NCBI GenBank assembly: GCA_029465975.1
Contig: CM055754.1
Span: 1,648,616-1,712,615, forward strand
DNA from: Dallia pectoralis
Taxonomy: Eukaryota; Chordata; Actinopteri; Esociformes; Umbridae
DNA length: 64,000 nt
Direction of reading: 5' to 3'
Below are positions 1 through 13,830 of the stretch, piece after piece. The notes beneath the pieces are model-generated. The model saw only the letters and a list, made by a program, of their open reading frames with translations. It made no database searches and had not been told where the DNA came from. The first letter of the stretch is position 1. Each line of letters starts with the position of its first letter. A program made the translations under genes and the position numbers.

Positions 1-1945
1 AGATGACAAAATGAAGCTTTTCTTCTACCCTGATTTTAGGAAGATCTGAAGACTTGAGGTAGCATTGGACTTCACATATGAAACAGGCTCTGACTTAAGT
101 ATATATATACACTGACAGTGTGTCTTGGACAAGCTACCTCTACTGGTTCTTTTGGTTGATTTGACTGGGTGTCTCTTGGAGTATATTAATAGTGAATACG
201 AACATCTGAAAAATTGGGGAAAAATTGTCTGGGGACATTTTCTAGTGTCTTTGTACAGGTCATTAATCTCTGTTGGATTGAATTCCCTAACTTGGATTTC
301 TTGAAAGCCTTTTTGGTGCCTCCAGGGAAATGTGTTTTCTGCTGAATTGCTAATGCAGCCACACAACTTTGAGGAAGTGTATAAATAAACTCTCTTTGAA
401 CTGTGAGGGTCACATCTACTATGTAAAAGTCCCTTCACCCTTTAAGTGATGTGTGCGTTACAGTCCTTTCTTTTTGATAGACCAAAGGCTTAATTAATAT
501 TGTACATATTTGACTTGGTCCCGTAAGGCTGGTTGTCTAGTTGGAGCCATAAGTGCAATTTAATTATTTTACATTTGTTCTACTGAGCTGAGCTTGATTA
601 TACATAGTAGTATTTCATATTACTGTGTTGTGTTATAAAATATACAGTATCTCGCAAAAGTGAGTACACCCCTCACATTTTTGTAAATATTTGATTATAT
701 CTTTTCATGTGACAACATTGAAGAAATAACACTTTGCTACAATATAAGTAGTGATTGTACAGCTTGTATAACAGTGTACATTTGCTGTACCCTCAAAATA
801 CATGGCCATTATTTTCTGATTGTCATTTTCTTTCTTCTTTTGGCCACATGAAACAGAAAAATCCATCTATGTGGCATTTCATGCATCTTTGGATGTACAG
901 CGCAGATGTGTCTGTTTTTCAGCAGATATGCTCCCTTGCTCAGCAAAAATCTATAATCGCCTATTGTTGAATACACCCAGTTTCAAATTTATTTTGAGAT
1001 TTGTGCACTTGGTGGGTCCTCGCTTTAACATTGGTAACCGTGGGTTTGAAGCATATCGTAATGTAAGGGACAACAAACAGCAGTTTACGGGTTCTCTGGA
1101 AAATAATGCTTCAGTGTGTTTCTCAAACCTGTTAGCAGGGTGCCAATGACCTTTGCTGGTTGCATTCTTTTTCACCCATTACTGTGATTCCACACGGCTG
1201 AATGTTGAACAATGTCTATCTCCTCTGACATATTGCCCAAGGCACAGTTCACAGTGTGGTTTTAAAGTTCACCAGATGTTGGAGCATCTGACCAGTTGGC
1301 AAACCAAAAGGTTGCCATATCTATTTGGTGTTATTCCATTAAGTTCTATCTAGTCCGTTAATGAGGGGAGAACCGTGTCCCAAATGGATGTAGCTGTTGA
1401 TCTAGCTTTACCGTGCTCTGACCGAGATGGCTGCGCACTTACACATTCCAACATTTATTTAATAACATGAAATATGATTTCCCTAATTTGTCTGGCTTAC
1501 TGTAAAGAATGACAAGACCCCCTAACCAAAGCGGTATGTTGTACGCTATGTCGATATCTCCAGCTAGTTTTGTAATGTTCTGGATTCTGGACAAATGATA
1601 TAATCTTTTGTTATGAAACATTAAAGTTATTGCATTACCAGAAAATTGCCCCATTGTCTACCCGTTTACCCGTTACGGTTCAATCAAGCCACCAAAGTCA
1701 ACAAACTTTTCCGCCCTGAACTCTGTCACATCTGACAAGAACAGCTAACAGCAGTGAGGACTGTTTTGTAACATATCTGCTCAATCCTGTGAGGACTATT
1801 ATGTTTCTCTCCAGCGCCGTAATATCCTCCGGGTGAATCTGAAGAGAGCCACACGCTGGTAGTGGTCTGTAGTTTGGGTTTCATGACCAAAGCCTTCAAT
1901 GCCCCGCTGTAATAACCTCATCACTGATTCCCTCAGGCACCGCAT
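1..1945. other. No gene recognised; AT-rich intergenic or far-upstream DNA
   Basis: I find no exon of a recognisable protein here on either strand. The open frames are short, lack family resemblance and overlap on both strands. A piece of Tc1-like transposon end is annotated separately at 640-800. Human SASH1 has further 5' coding sequence, so an upstream sash1 exon could lie in or before this stretch, but I cannot point to one. Confidence 0.6.
640..800 (+). mobile_element. Tc1/mariner-like DNA transposon end fragment
   Basis: The stretch beginning 'acagtatctcgcaaaagtga' and continuing through 'gtacacccctcac' resembles the terminal region of a Tc1-like element that is abundant in fish genomes. 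No transposase coding or opposite terminal repeat is visible nearby, so this is a solo fragment. The family assignment rests on memory of the motif, not on a database search. Confidence 0.65.
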
Positions 1946-2371
1946 GGCCAATCAGGTTGCCTGAAAGCAGAGGGTCGGCCAATCAGGTTGCCTGAAAGCA
2001 GAGGGTCGGCCAATCAGGTTGCCTGAAAGCAGAGGGTCGGCCAATCAGGTTGCCTAAAAGCAGAGGGTCGGCCAATCAGGTTGCCTGAAAGCAGAGGGTC
2101 GGCCAATCAGGTTGCCTGAAAGCAGAGGGTCGGCCAATCAGGTTGCCTGAAAGCAGAGGGTCGGCCAATCAGGTTGCCTGAAAGCAGAGGGTCGGCCAAT
2201 CAGGTTGCCTGAAAGCAGAGGGTCGGCCAATCAGGTTGCCTGAAAGCAGAGGGTAGGCCAATCAGGTTGCCTGAAAGCAGAGGGTCGGCCAATCAGGTTG
2301 CCTGAAAGCAGAGGGTCGGCCAATCAGGTTGCCTGAAAGCAGAGGGTCGGCCAATCAGGTTGCCTGAAAGC
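1946..2371 (+). repeat. 31-bp tandem array, 14 copies, each with a CCAAT box
   Basis: A 31-bp unit starting 'ggccaatcaggttgcctgaa' begins at 1946 and recurs every 31 bp up to 2349, giving 14 copies that are almost identical (a few single-base variants such as 'gcctaaaag' near 2053 and 'gggtaggcc' near 2252). Each unit contains GGCCAATCAG, a good match to the NF-Y CCAAT-box consensus. There is no spacer sequence, so this is a minisatellite, not a CRISPR-like array. No coding or adjacent gene is apparent. Confidence 0.95.
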
Positions 2372-5300
2372 ATTCAGAACCCTGTTGAGCATGAAATGCA
2401 TTGGCTTATTGTGACCCACTTTCCTCCTCAATCCGTGTCAGAAATGACACCCTATTCCCTTCATAGGGCATCACTTGTGATCTGGGCTAAGTTAGCTCAT
2501 TACAAAAGTAGTCCACCGTTGGTCCCACTACTACCTCATCCTCCTCCACGCAGTCAGAAAAACACTGGCATTTCTAGTACGTTATAATGTTCCAATGACA
2601 TGTATGTTATATAACACTCGGCCCATGCTGTACATACTGGAGTGTGGAACTATAAGATGTTTTAAGCCAGAGGCTGTGCAATACAATGTGATCCTCTGTT
2701 AACCCTCACAGGCCATCCACAATCACAGAGTCATACTCAGTTAATCCTCACAGGCCCCTCAACCCACATCACCTAACCCTTGACCTGTCGCTAGGCTCAG
2801 TCAAGTTCATACACCATGCCCTCTGGTGCCTTTTGCAAGCGACAAGGTTGTCAATTGACACTACATCCTGGTTACTAGTAAAACTCTCCACATCCCCAAT
2901 ATAGGACCCATCAATAAGTTTCCACTTCAGTGTTTTTTTATCCTTTTGTAATTACTAATTAGGACATGAATTTAATGCCATAAAAGTGAGGAGAAAAATT
3001 GGGTTAAAATATACACAAAAATAACACGGCAATAACATGTTAAAAGATGTCTGACAGAAAAACTCCTCAACATCTTCAGGTTTCACAAATAATGTACCTT
3101 GAGTAACACATTTACACGCCAACAACCAGAGCTCATCCAAACGAATGGGCCGTAACCCATGTGGTGTTGAGATGAAAAGTATAGCGGTTAAAGTAAAGTG
3201 GTAGACATTTAATAAAATTTCCTTTTATCCCGTCACGGATCTCCTATGTCTCACACATATCCACTCTACAGCCAGCTGCTCGTTTAGAAACTGGAGGCAT
3301 TTATCTCTCGGCTGAATAATGAATGATTCCTCTTTTGCCCTTCGGCTTTCTAGGCAGTGGTGAAGAGTTGTGTGTTAGATGGCTCCTGTCAAAGACGTTC
3401 TGGGGAGCGAGCTCAGGGCATGGACTTGTGGTTTACTGTGTTATTGATGCTGGGAGATGTGCTTTGATACTTGCTTAGATTCTCAAGGTTAACAGAGATT
3501 CTGAAAATGTCTGGCAACAGGAAAGAGTGCTTACCAATTATAGAGTTATGTATTTGGCAATAACAAAACAGCCCATTGTTTTTGCTTGTGACTTGGGCAG
3601 TGCTTATAAATGAGAGAAAGCTTGTGTTACATCTGCTTCTAGAGTATGAAACAGTATCATCTGCATTAAAACCAATAGTGCAATGCGCCACAGTACTTTC
3701 ATTATTGTTTATGAACAATGTAAACCATAAAGGTCAGATAATCGAACCCTGTAGGACCCATTTATTCATCTAAAGATATTCAGGCATAACAGCCCAATTT
3801 CTCCTCAAATATAGCTCCATAAAGCATCCATTCCCAAGCTTTACACAGACAACAGCTTTGCTGCCTTAAGACCTTGACAACCTGCCACCTATGAAGAAAC
3901 CATTAGCCACCGCGTTACATCTGAGAACTCTAAAGGAGAACGAGTCCAACCCGATTGAGGTTGTGGAAGGAGCCGTAAAGGGCTCTTCATGCTCGATAAC
4001 CATCAAATGTCGTTGAGTTAAAGCAGCTTTGCATGGAAGAGTGGGCCTCCATGCTGATATTTAACCTGATGTCCCCTTCGTCCTATTCTTAGAGTTGTGC
4101 TGCCTGGCAATAAGAGCTGTCCAGATCATTAGTTATTGATGGGAGAACACCTGCACTAATGGGATGTACCACTATTTACATTATTCATGGTGTAATTTAC
4201 AACCCCCAGCTCCAACCAATCCGCTGTTCCGTGGTTTAGACACATTACATCTGCATGACGTCGTTTGTCCCACGTTTATTGACCGGCTGTGTGAGTCCGG
4301 TTCGGCACTTGGCTCTGTGGACTGCCCACTGAGTAACGTGGTTGAGAGGTCAGCTAAGGTGCCCAGTGATGCCTGCCTAGATTATTCCTTATCCAACCTG
4401 CCTCTTTAAGGACAGGTCAGGAGGTTGGCTCACTACAAGCTCACACTATAACGGGGCAACCCCCCTGAAGCAGATGTGCCTAGACTCCTGTGCCAATGTG
4501 ACCGATGTATACGCTTCTATACAGGCTTAGTCATCTGTGTGAGGGCCATCACTCCTGGTCGAGTGGTTACATCTATTGACTGACTGACTCTCTTGTCCGT
4601 GTCTCCAGCACCAGTCGGATATATTTTGATGTGAAATTAGGAATATTCTGGGGTCTCTGTGCCTGGCTTCCTGTGTGCTATGCCTGGTTCGTGACGAGAT
4701 GTTAGTTATCGAAATTGGTTGTCTCTCCTCGCGGGATATATTGACTCCGTGTTTGAGCAGAATCGAGGTTGAGGCCAAAAAGTGTGTTCCTTCGCTCTTG
4801 TAACGATTTTGGTCTAGACGTTCTGGTTGAGCAACGTAATAAAAACCAGAATGACTTTGGATGTGCTTCAGAAGACGCGTCTCGAAAATCAAATGATTGC
4901 TACGAGTTGCCTTAATTACAAATTGAAGAAGCCAATTGTTTTGGGAAAACAGCAGGCAACAATGAAGTGTTATTTCTTGTTTGTTTTTTCATCACAGCTG
5001 CTCTCCACCTGGGCTGTGTGGAAATAGAGCTTTCTCTTAAATTCCTTGAAAATGTGTCATTTGGGAATGAACACTCATAATGGATTGATAAAGCAATTTT
5101 TATTCAAATTTTAACCTTATGCACGTAATATGTATCACAGGACGAGATTTGGAATGCAGACACAAAACATTCTTTCAACAAAGTCTCTTCACCGTGAATA
5201 AAAGCCCTGAAGAAGAGAGCTGAGAGATGTGATGTCTGACCTATTGACATTAAGCCAGTCTCCTTTTAAAGTTCCTCCGTCTAGCAAGATTCAGTGTAGC

Positions 5301-7850
5301 AGAAACATTGATTTAAAGGTGATTTTTTTAAAGGGTAGGAAAAAAATTCTACATGAATATGAAAGTAGCACTTAAAAGATTAATGCGTTGTTTTTCACAC
5401 CAAACATTTTTTGGGACTGACGTTCTAGCTAGCATACTTATTTATTGGTTGCTTCATGAGATCATCGATAATGTTTTTTTTATGAGGGTGAAATATCTCA
5501 CAAAAACATTGGTAAAATAATAGTGATGAATTATAGAGACACCATTCATGTGTAATCTAGGTCATTTGGGTCACAGTTATATGCATTGCTGCTTCTGGTT
5601 TATGTACCAGAGACGACCTGGCAAAAGGGATTTTGACTGATCTTTTTCGGAGCGTTCTGACAAGACGTCCCTCCTCCATCACAGTGGAATCTATGATATT
5701 GGGACTATTATATGATTAGATATAACGCCATGTTATGTATTTCTTAATAAATTCCATAATTTAATACCTGTTACATCTAACCTGTTTCAATTAAGTTCAT
5801 TCTACAGACGGTTTGAAATCTAGCAGATAAGAATGTCCTTTGTTGTTGACCTATGGTTATATACACCATGCAATTAAAGATCTTTAAAACTGTTTCAGCT
5901 TTAGTTTAATATGTATAGCATTTGTAAGCAGTAAGTCATGAAAGGTTTTCTTTGCAAATGGCCAATATGGCCCAGCGTTTCTCAGGGACAGCCTATTGCA
6001 GGGTGCCTGGACACAGCTCTTAGTCATGTTATATTGTCCGATACCACAAACCAATGAGAAGCCTTATTGCTAATATAAACCTGTTACAAACATATATCAA
6101 GCGATAAAAAAGTGTTAACACACAAAGTCAAATGACTCCCTTGAAGGTTATAAAGTATTTTTAATGGCTTCCCTGGGCAAGATAATGGGCTGTGTTTTCT
6201 CAGGTTTATAACACCCCGGGCATGAAGACAGCTCACATGGAGGATTTTACTACAAAGGAGATTCACTGTATTTGCAGTAGAGGACATTCTTGAACATGTT
6301 ATGTGTGTTTTGGGTGTGCGTCTCTGCTTTCACTCGCGTTGTGAGTCACTTTATAGTCTTGTGACTGAACCCAATAAATGTGTGCAGGCCAGGAGGTGCC
6401 TGTACGTCTCTTGTTGTCCTTTAGTAGGCGGCAACTAGGTTAAGTCTATTGTGATGTTTGGGGGGTGGAGTGTGGTGGAGTTAAGTGCAGTCTCTAGTTT
6501 TAGTAAGAGGTTTAGAGCTCGAGCTTTCCGTTTGAATCCATCTATCAGCGAGCCCGGTTCTTTCTACAGTTTTTCACTGTTTGTTTTTTAAGACGGCGCC
6601 GTCGATGGCAGCCACAACGCTACGCTACTCGTGTGTTTTTGTTTTTGTGTGTGTGAAGTCAGTGTACTGTGACGATTCTCCTACCAGGCAGGGTCTCTTG
6701 ACTGTTCGTGTTGTGTGCTTTTGCGTTTTTTGCACAGTTTTGTGTACGTCTTAAAATGTCTTAAAATGTGTGTTCTAAATGCTGCAGCTACTGGTCAGAA
6801 AAACATCTGTGACAATTTGACAAATAAACCTGATTCTGAATTTTATCCTGTCTGATAGGAGTCCAAATACATAATCATCTGTGGGGGGTTCTTTAATGGA
6901 GTACAGATGAATTTTCTCTGGTAAAAAAAAATCTGATTCCTCACTGTAATCTGCTAAGTGGAACAAACAGTAAAAATAACACAGATGTCTCTCCAGTTGT
7001 GTGATCTTTTGCATAATTCCACTCTGTGTATTTCGTCTAATTTCTATCTAGTCTGTAACTCCCTTGGGACTCTGTCATCAAGCCTGTCAGGCTGACTAAT
7101 TCGATTAGCTGTTTGTTTTCAAATGATTTAAGATCTGATCTGAGATTGTGCTCATTTCGCTTATCACAGACTCGGCTATATTTTGCATCTCCTTTGAAGG
7201 TTTGTTCAGCGTCAATGCTGGCAGCTACAGTAAAACTACAGCTCATGTGAAAGAGGAGTTTAACACGATCTCGTTGGGTACGTGTAAAACCAGGAGCAGA
7301 CAAACTTGGGCCTCTGGGCTAAATCCAGCCCTTGAACCAATTGAATCAGACCCTGGCTAGGTGTTAAGTATAAAACTGTTGTAATGTCTCTTCAATCGCA
7401 TGCAGAGAATGCAGCTGTTTGATGTCCGTTTCCGCCAGATGGCAATTACTCCTGTATGGTCTCAATGGGGTTCTCAAATGTGTCTGCCGCTTTGGATTGC
7501 GGAGGATTACAGCATCTACAGAACCACATCTGCTGCTTTGACGTTTTTCGTTCAGCGAGAAAGGCCTTGGTTGCCGAGAGATACCTATTCACGAGCAGTA
7601 GTTTCTCTGTGAGGGCGATGAGGTGCAGCTGTGTTCATGTCTGGGTCATTCTCCTTAATTCTGCATCCTTATGTCACTGTTACAAATAGTACAAAGTACG
7701 TTCGTTGAGTTTTCACAACCTTTAACGTTTATACTGTTTGTTTTGTTATAGACCTAATAATTGTTTCAATATCATATTCAGTATGTCAGAGCTAAGAAAA
7801 ACTAAACATGTGGTTCAAGGAATTCCGGAGACCTCTTCGATAGGATTGTG
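2372..7850. other. No gene recognised between the 31-bp array and a Tc1 relic
   Basis: Both strands were read for coding similarity and none was found. A short piece at about 2440-2480 ('caccctattcccttcatagg') looks like the salmonid/pike-type hairpin repeat. A probable retroelement tail at 6,590-6,842 is listed separately. The rest is AT-rich and featureless by eye. Confidence 0.5.
6590..6842 (+). mobile_element. Possible non-LTR retroelement 5' leader joined to a 3' tail
   Basis: 'gacggcgccgtcgatggcag' resembles the untranslated leader of fish L1-like elements. The sequence ends with 'acaaataaacctgattctga', a common form of non-LTR 3' tail. No reverse transcriptase coding lies between them, so this would be an internally deleted or SINE-like copy. 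The assignment is tentative and made from motif memory only. Confidence 0.35.
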
Positions 7851-7857
7851 TTGAGGT

Positions 7858-8430
7858 ATAGATCTGGGCAAGGTTCTAAAACAGGACCTCAGCGGGCTTC
7901 ATCATTATGAGACATTTGGAACCACCAAGACTCTTCCTACAGCTGACCATCTGGTCAAACTCAGTTCCTGGGAAAGAAGGGCTTTGGTCAGGAAGGTGAC
8001 CAGGAATCTAATAGCACTTCTAACCGAGCTTAGGTGTGTTCCTGCTGAGATGGGAGGACTTCCCACCAGACCAGCATGTCTGCAGCACTCCAGCTAGCAT
8101 CCTTGATGCTTGCGTGCCAAGACGGAAGGCACTCTTGAGTGAAAGAAATCCTAGAGCATTAAGAAATGACAGACAGAAGACAGACATTAATGAATTAGGC
8201 CTGAATACCAAGCATTACGTCTGGCCACCAGCATAGTGGTCCTCAGAGACAGAGACCGGGAAACTAGTCAGGATTGGGGAATGGATGAAGAGAGCAAATA
8301 CAGAGAGGTCTTTAAATGAAGAAAACCTTTGTGGCCATATTCAGAAGAATGGGAATGACTGGGTGTGCATAGCTAGTAGAGACACGCCCAAAAAGACTCT
8401 GTGATCTGTACCAAAATCACTTCTAGAATG
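7858..8430 (+). pseudogene. Decayed Tc1-like transposase (transposon relic)
   Basis: The sequence follows the transposase region of a fish Tc1-like element in order: 'tttggaaccaccaagactct', then 'agaagggctttggtcagga', 'tctgcagcactccag', 'ggcctgaataccaagcatta' and 'gggaaactagtcaggattgg'. In the intact family this encodes a DDE transposase that cuts and pastes the element. Here stops, deletions and substitutions break every frame, and terminal repeats are not evident. It is an old, inactive insertion with no role inferred for neighbouring genes. Confidence 0.85.
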
Positions 8431-9671
8431 TACCGAATATACGGTCTGAATACACTGGGCCCAGTAGTCTTCATAATGAGCAATCTTTGTGTGTTCTCAT
8501 CGTCTTCATTTCTACACTTTCCAAAGATCAATCCACAAATACACTATATCTCACCTTTCAAATACACCGGTTTCCCAACCAGATTTCATACCATATTCAC
8601 CGGAAGCAGACAATGTCATCACTGTAGTTCAGACATGGGAAATGCAGAACGTGCGTTATTTCTGTAAGGAGATTGAGGAAGCGGTGTTGACAAGTATTTT
8701 TCCGTTTATGCCGGATGGGGCACTGCTAATATATCCATGACATGCTTTTTTAATCAGGTTGTACATTAAAGCTACGCTCTATAATTATTTTATTTTAGAG
8801 AAGCTGTAAAGTTGAGTGATGTTGCCGATTGCTACTTTATGGCTAGGGCCTTGGGGATTCTTCCTGTTTTGGTTTGCACGTGCTCTTTAATCTGGTGTGC
8901 TTTCATATTACTAGGGGGATTTCACCTGACCTCACTCTGGCCCACCAAAATGGTTGTAACTGTAGACACTTGATAAAATGCTAAAATGGGAGTTAACTTG
9001 AAAACGGGGTACAAATGTGTTCTCTGTCCCTGATTGTATGTGTATTGGTCTGTAATTACCTCTCTATTCACGTTTGGTTCAGTTGATAAGAGCATGGCTC
9101 CAGCGAGGGAAAGTTGAGTTCAATTTCTGCAAAAATTCTTTTCACACACAGTACAGCTGCTGCACTAGAATTGAAATCCTCTCTCTATTATCCACAATGT
9201 AATTTTAAGGGGCTTGATTGGCGTGAGAAACAAAGCAAGTGGACGACAATAGAGTTAAAATCTCCCTTTTCTGAAGGTCAGTTATCTAATTATATATCTT
9301 CTGGGATGCACTTGTCAGGAGAGTGAATCTCACTACCCTGCGGATGTTCTGCAAGTGTTCCAAAATCTCCACAGATTTGCACTTAGTTCCACTTGACAAC
9401 CACACGCTTCTTCAGGCAGCACTGGTAAAATGGTCTTGTCTTTTTTCATTTATTTCTTCAGAGAACTGGTTCCTTGCTTTTTACCCACTTTATAGCTATA
9501 GACTCTATTATTGACTACATTGTAGAGTGGAGAGCTAATATTCACTTACTGTCTCTCATGAAAATGATCTGAACTTAAGTGATAGTTGAGAATTGATTAT
9601 GGTGGCAAAATAAATCAGACATGGCAAGTCGTTTGGTCAAATAGGATCTGTACTTAAAAGCTGGTCTGCAA

Positions 9672-9715
9672 AACGTTTGTGAGGTAAGAAACTGATTTCT
9701 TACCTCACAAACGTT
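9672..9715. repeat. Perfect 20-bp inverted repeat with 4-base loop
   Basis: The left arm AACGTTTGTGAGGTAAGAAA (9672-9691) is exactly complementary to the right arm at 9696-9715, separated only by CTGA. The flanks (9671 and 9716) do not pair. It would form a strong hairpin or cruciform. The stem is shorter than a normal pre-miRNA stem. No function is known to me. Confidence 0.95.
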
Positions 9716-12700
9716 GACCTCTGACATTACAGGATGGTGTACAAAATCTGTCTGTTCCTCCTTACACGCGAAGAGAAGCAAATCTGTCCGGCATGCATAT
9801 TAAAACACACGTTTTCAATAGAACAAAGACAAATGCTTTATTCAAAGATCAAGGGTTCATGGACATGGCTTCTCTAACTATTCTTAGACTAGTCCCCAGA
9901 AAACCATCAGAAAGCGCACTTGACGGCAGGAAATCATTCGGCGACACATTCAACAGTGACTTACGTGAAACAAATACTGTCAGAGTAATTACCCATGAAC
10001 CGTAGATCGTGTTTCTTATTGATTTTTCCGGAAAGTCAATATGTCCAGTCTAACTTAATGTGTGCGACTCACGTTTGGCTGGTTTTAACACCCTCGTGGC
10101 CTTTTCTCCGGGCTGCCAATGTGTGTTCAGTCGCCCCAATACACAGCCTCATACAAAGCTCAGGCCATGTGTCAGTTAGTGTTGGATAAGATCATGTCAG
10201 TATCAAAGAAGTGTGTGGTGATAGAAATTCCATTTCGTATTTCACAATGAAATACATTTCAACTTTATATTTAAAGTGCAATAAAATACAGGGCACACTT
10301 TGGTACATAAGGAACCCTTTGAGAAATTGCACAAACAGCAGCTTTTCTTAATTCACATACAAGAAAGGAAAAGGTGAATGAGAAAAACATAAACATTATA
10401 ATAGTGTTGTAACAACAAAAATAAACGATACAAAAACCTGCAGTAAGTTACACAACTATACACCTTACGCAAGGAGATATTACTGTACGCCCCGTTCTTG
10501 TTTGTCAATACAAGTGCTGTTGCGTTGTGAGGCTTAAGTAAGGGACAGTCCCAAAAGAGAGTTTATGTTATAAGCGGATGTAAAACGTAGGCTGAACGAC
10601 ATAAATAATGCGATCATTTTAAACAAACCAAGGTCGATTCTCAGGATTAATTTCACCAACAGGATGCAGATGAAGTCTGAGGAACGTATGATCCTGTGAA
10701 GGACGTACCGTCAGAACAGGACAGATGACACACCTCCATCTGTCCTGGCCTAGATCCACTGAGGTGACACCTGCACTGGGTAACCAGGTGCAAAACTACC
10801 CTGTCTTGTAATGGCGCGCCTGTGTGTGTGTGTGTGTGTTTACTGCCTACCTGCCTTTATCCACCTGCCTCTGCAATGTAATTTCAGACACAGGTTTTAT
10901 GCTGGGGTTGAGATTAAGAGATTTAATCTCATACGTTTGTGTAAGAAGGCTGGTATTTGGGCCAATCACAGTATGGGGCCAAGACCTGCATCTTTGCTGT
11001 GTATTTAGTCCCTGTGGGGGTGGGTCTTTAGAGTACATTATGATCTCCCAAATCCTACTGTGGTTGTTTTAGTATTGCTGTAAACTGGTCGTTACCCTCA
11101 CACAGAACAGTGTTGATCACTGTGTAGCTGTTTCAGATTATCACCCATTAAATAGATTGGCCAAGGATTCCAATAGACACATTAAGTTTTATCATCTTGA
11201 TGTCTTGGTTTTAGTTTATTCATTGATGTTCCTCCAACTGGTCGTTCTTAAATGTGTCCCCTTCTGTGAACGACAAATGGTGAAGAGCTACGTTAGTTAT
11301 CTTATGCTGCCCTCTGCTGGTGATCATGGAGAAATAATTATTGTTCCGCTCGACTAGACAGTGGGCCCTGTTTCCAAGTTTATTTTGTCCTGCACTTATT
11401 GTGTTATAAAGTTCTTATCCATGCCTGACCAATCCTGTGAGACAGCGGGAGTGTGTTTACGAGACGTGTTGCAGAACGCGGGCACACACTCACCACACAC
11501 ACTCACCACACACTGGAACACTCAGCAGAGACTTATCTTAGAGGGAAGAAACTGTGAGTTTGTTCCTAGTGGTCAGATGTCCTTGCAGCTGGAGCAGAAA
11601 ACTGCACACAAAAAATGTCTATCCCTCAAGAGACCAGAAGACGAATTCTACATGACCAAACTTCACTTCACCTAATCCTAACTTTAACTTTGTTAACCGA
11701 ACCTTTGTTTAAGTTTATACCTAAAACCTAAATCCTACATTGAAGAAAAACAACTATTCTCACTCTTACCACAATTTAAACTGTTAAACAAGTGAGTACA
11801 CTTTTTTGTATTGCAGACCCTGTGAAGAAATGTTTTTCACAATTTGTCATATTTTTTTTCTTTGTTTGAGTGATAATTAACTTCCACATGCACTGTTCAG
11901 CCAATAAGAAAACACACTTTTGAAGGCTTTTTGAGGACAAATTGTATTCCCATTAAAAATATAATTCCCCTTAAACTTTATCCCAAAACTTTATATATTA
12001 TTTAAACAATCCCTACTTCTAACCTGGATGTTACTTCTAACTTTTAACCTTTAGCCCTATCCTAACATTTGAAGATCAGCAAAATGTCATCACTTGGCCT
12101 GGTGTGAGGACTAGCAAAGAACTACTCTATTATGTATATACCTTCACACAGCCCCACCCGGTCTCTGATAGCAGCACCAGCGTCATTCTGTGGTCGTTCT
12201 CCGGCTATATTCTCTGTTTGGGACACTCCTCCTCTGAGTTTGAGTGGCATTGTTCTCCACTGACTGGTGTGGGTCGTGCCTCCTCTGGCTCAGTCAAGTT
12301 TAAGGCGAGCAGAAAGCATACTGCCTGCCTTCTCAGCTGGGTAGCGTAACCGAAGGACATGAGAAACCGGCTGCCAACTCGTGGTGAGTTAGGAACTGTA
12401 CGAGCTATATGTTTGTTTTTTAGTTCCCGTGTGACTCAACTAAAAAATTATTATGTTTTTGCAGGGTTTCCGTGGGTGGATAAGTAGAACCAACGTCGTT
12501 GGTTTAATATTGACTGTCTAAAGTCTAATTTCGTAGGTTGAAAAGTAATCTGAGGTGTAAGGACTGTGATTATTTACCCTGGCTGTAGGAATCGTTTGAT
12601 CGTAATGCTTGGAACTGATCTATATCTGCAGCATCCTTTCCTGTTTCACTTCAGGGTGTTGAGATTATAACTGGTCCTTTTACATTCTGTTGTGATGGAC

Positions 12701-13830
12701 TTGGTAGCTATGTGTCCGGTTGCGGTCGTCTAGAATCACACCGGGTTGATGCATAACTTGAAGCACGACTGTGTCACATTATTGGAGGATCTGCTGAATC
12801 ATCCCTAGTCATCTAAACAAATAAATGGAGTGGGCTTGTGACTCACAGCTGGGTGTCTGGTTTAACCACTTATTAGGCTGAGACGATTGGACACACCAGT
12901 GAAAGTGATTGACTGAAGCGTTTTCGGAGAGGGACCGCTAATCTCGAAACACTTTTACTTTGCTCACTTTTAGATCACAATGATTACGAATCTAGATCAG
13001 CTTTCATACTCTGAGAGGCTTATGGGATACAGGGCCTGGTTTCCCCTGAGGTGGACGAGACCTGGATGGATAAATGACTCCATCCCAGGGGGTCAGGTGA
13101 GCTCTCTCTGCAGTAGTGTTGCTGCTCAGGTCTTAGCATCAGACACCCAAGGCCTCAGGACACAATGAAGAAGACCCTCCATCTTCTGAGAGACTCTCCA
13201 CATCCAATCGTTGTCAGCAGCTAACGTAACACGTAACATGACGCCAGCACTCAGTTTTTCACCCCTCTGATCCGACTAGACCTGTTACAGGAAGGGGTGG
13301 GGTGGGGGGGTCTGCCTCGGGTAATGCTTTGTTAAAGAGATCTGGTTAGTTAATAGATGTAAGAAAGTCCTGCCGCTTTGGTTGTTTCTGTCAGGATCCC
13401 TCCTGTCGGGACATGCAGAGGATATGTGCGTCTCATACACACTGGCTCACTGTTTAGTGTCACAACAAAGACTTCAGTTCATGTCTTTTACGTCTACCTT
13501 AAATGACGAGCATCAAAGGGTCGTAGACGAAAGAAAGCATTAGGCGGGATCTTGACGGGTAATATTAACAGATATGTTCACGAGAGCGTGGCCGGAGAGA
13601 CGGTTAAGACGTGTTGTTTTGAACAGAAACATACATCGCATGCCGGAGACGCTCCACTAGGCATGAGATACACCATGTGGTCAGTCCACAATGGATGGTT
13701 TATAAGAAACATGTCATGGTGATTTGTCTGGGGCCTGACACTGTGCCATGCCTCCCATTGGACCACAGCCCATTACATTCATTCATTCGATCGTTCCTCC
13801 ACGGGAGAAAACTTAACTGACAGGCCCGCG

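Noticed and set aside
1946..2371. CRISPR-like regular array
   Set aside because: Units are contiguous without unique spacers and the DNA is vertebrate; it is a minisatellite.
9068..9125. tRNA-derived SINE head ('ttcagttgataagagcatgg')
   Set aside because: Only an A-box-like piece and a weak B box are visible; too degenerate to call.
9672..9715. microRNA precursor
   Set aside because: The stem is 20 bp with a 4-base loop, too short for normal processing, and flanks do not pair.
12374..12400. ATG with eight codons then GTGAGT as a first exon of sash1
   Set aside because: The donor is in phase 1 while the exon at 15,882 needs phase 0, and the peptide does not resemble the SASH1 N-terminus. 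It could still be a non-coding exon.
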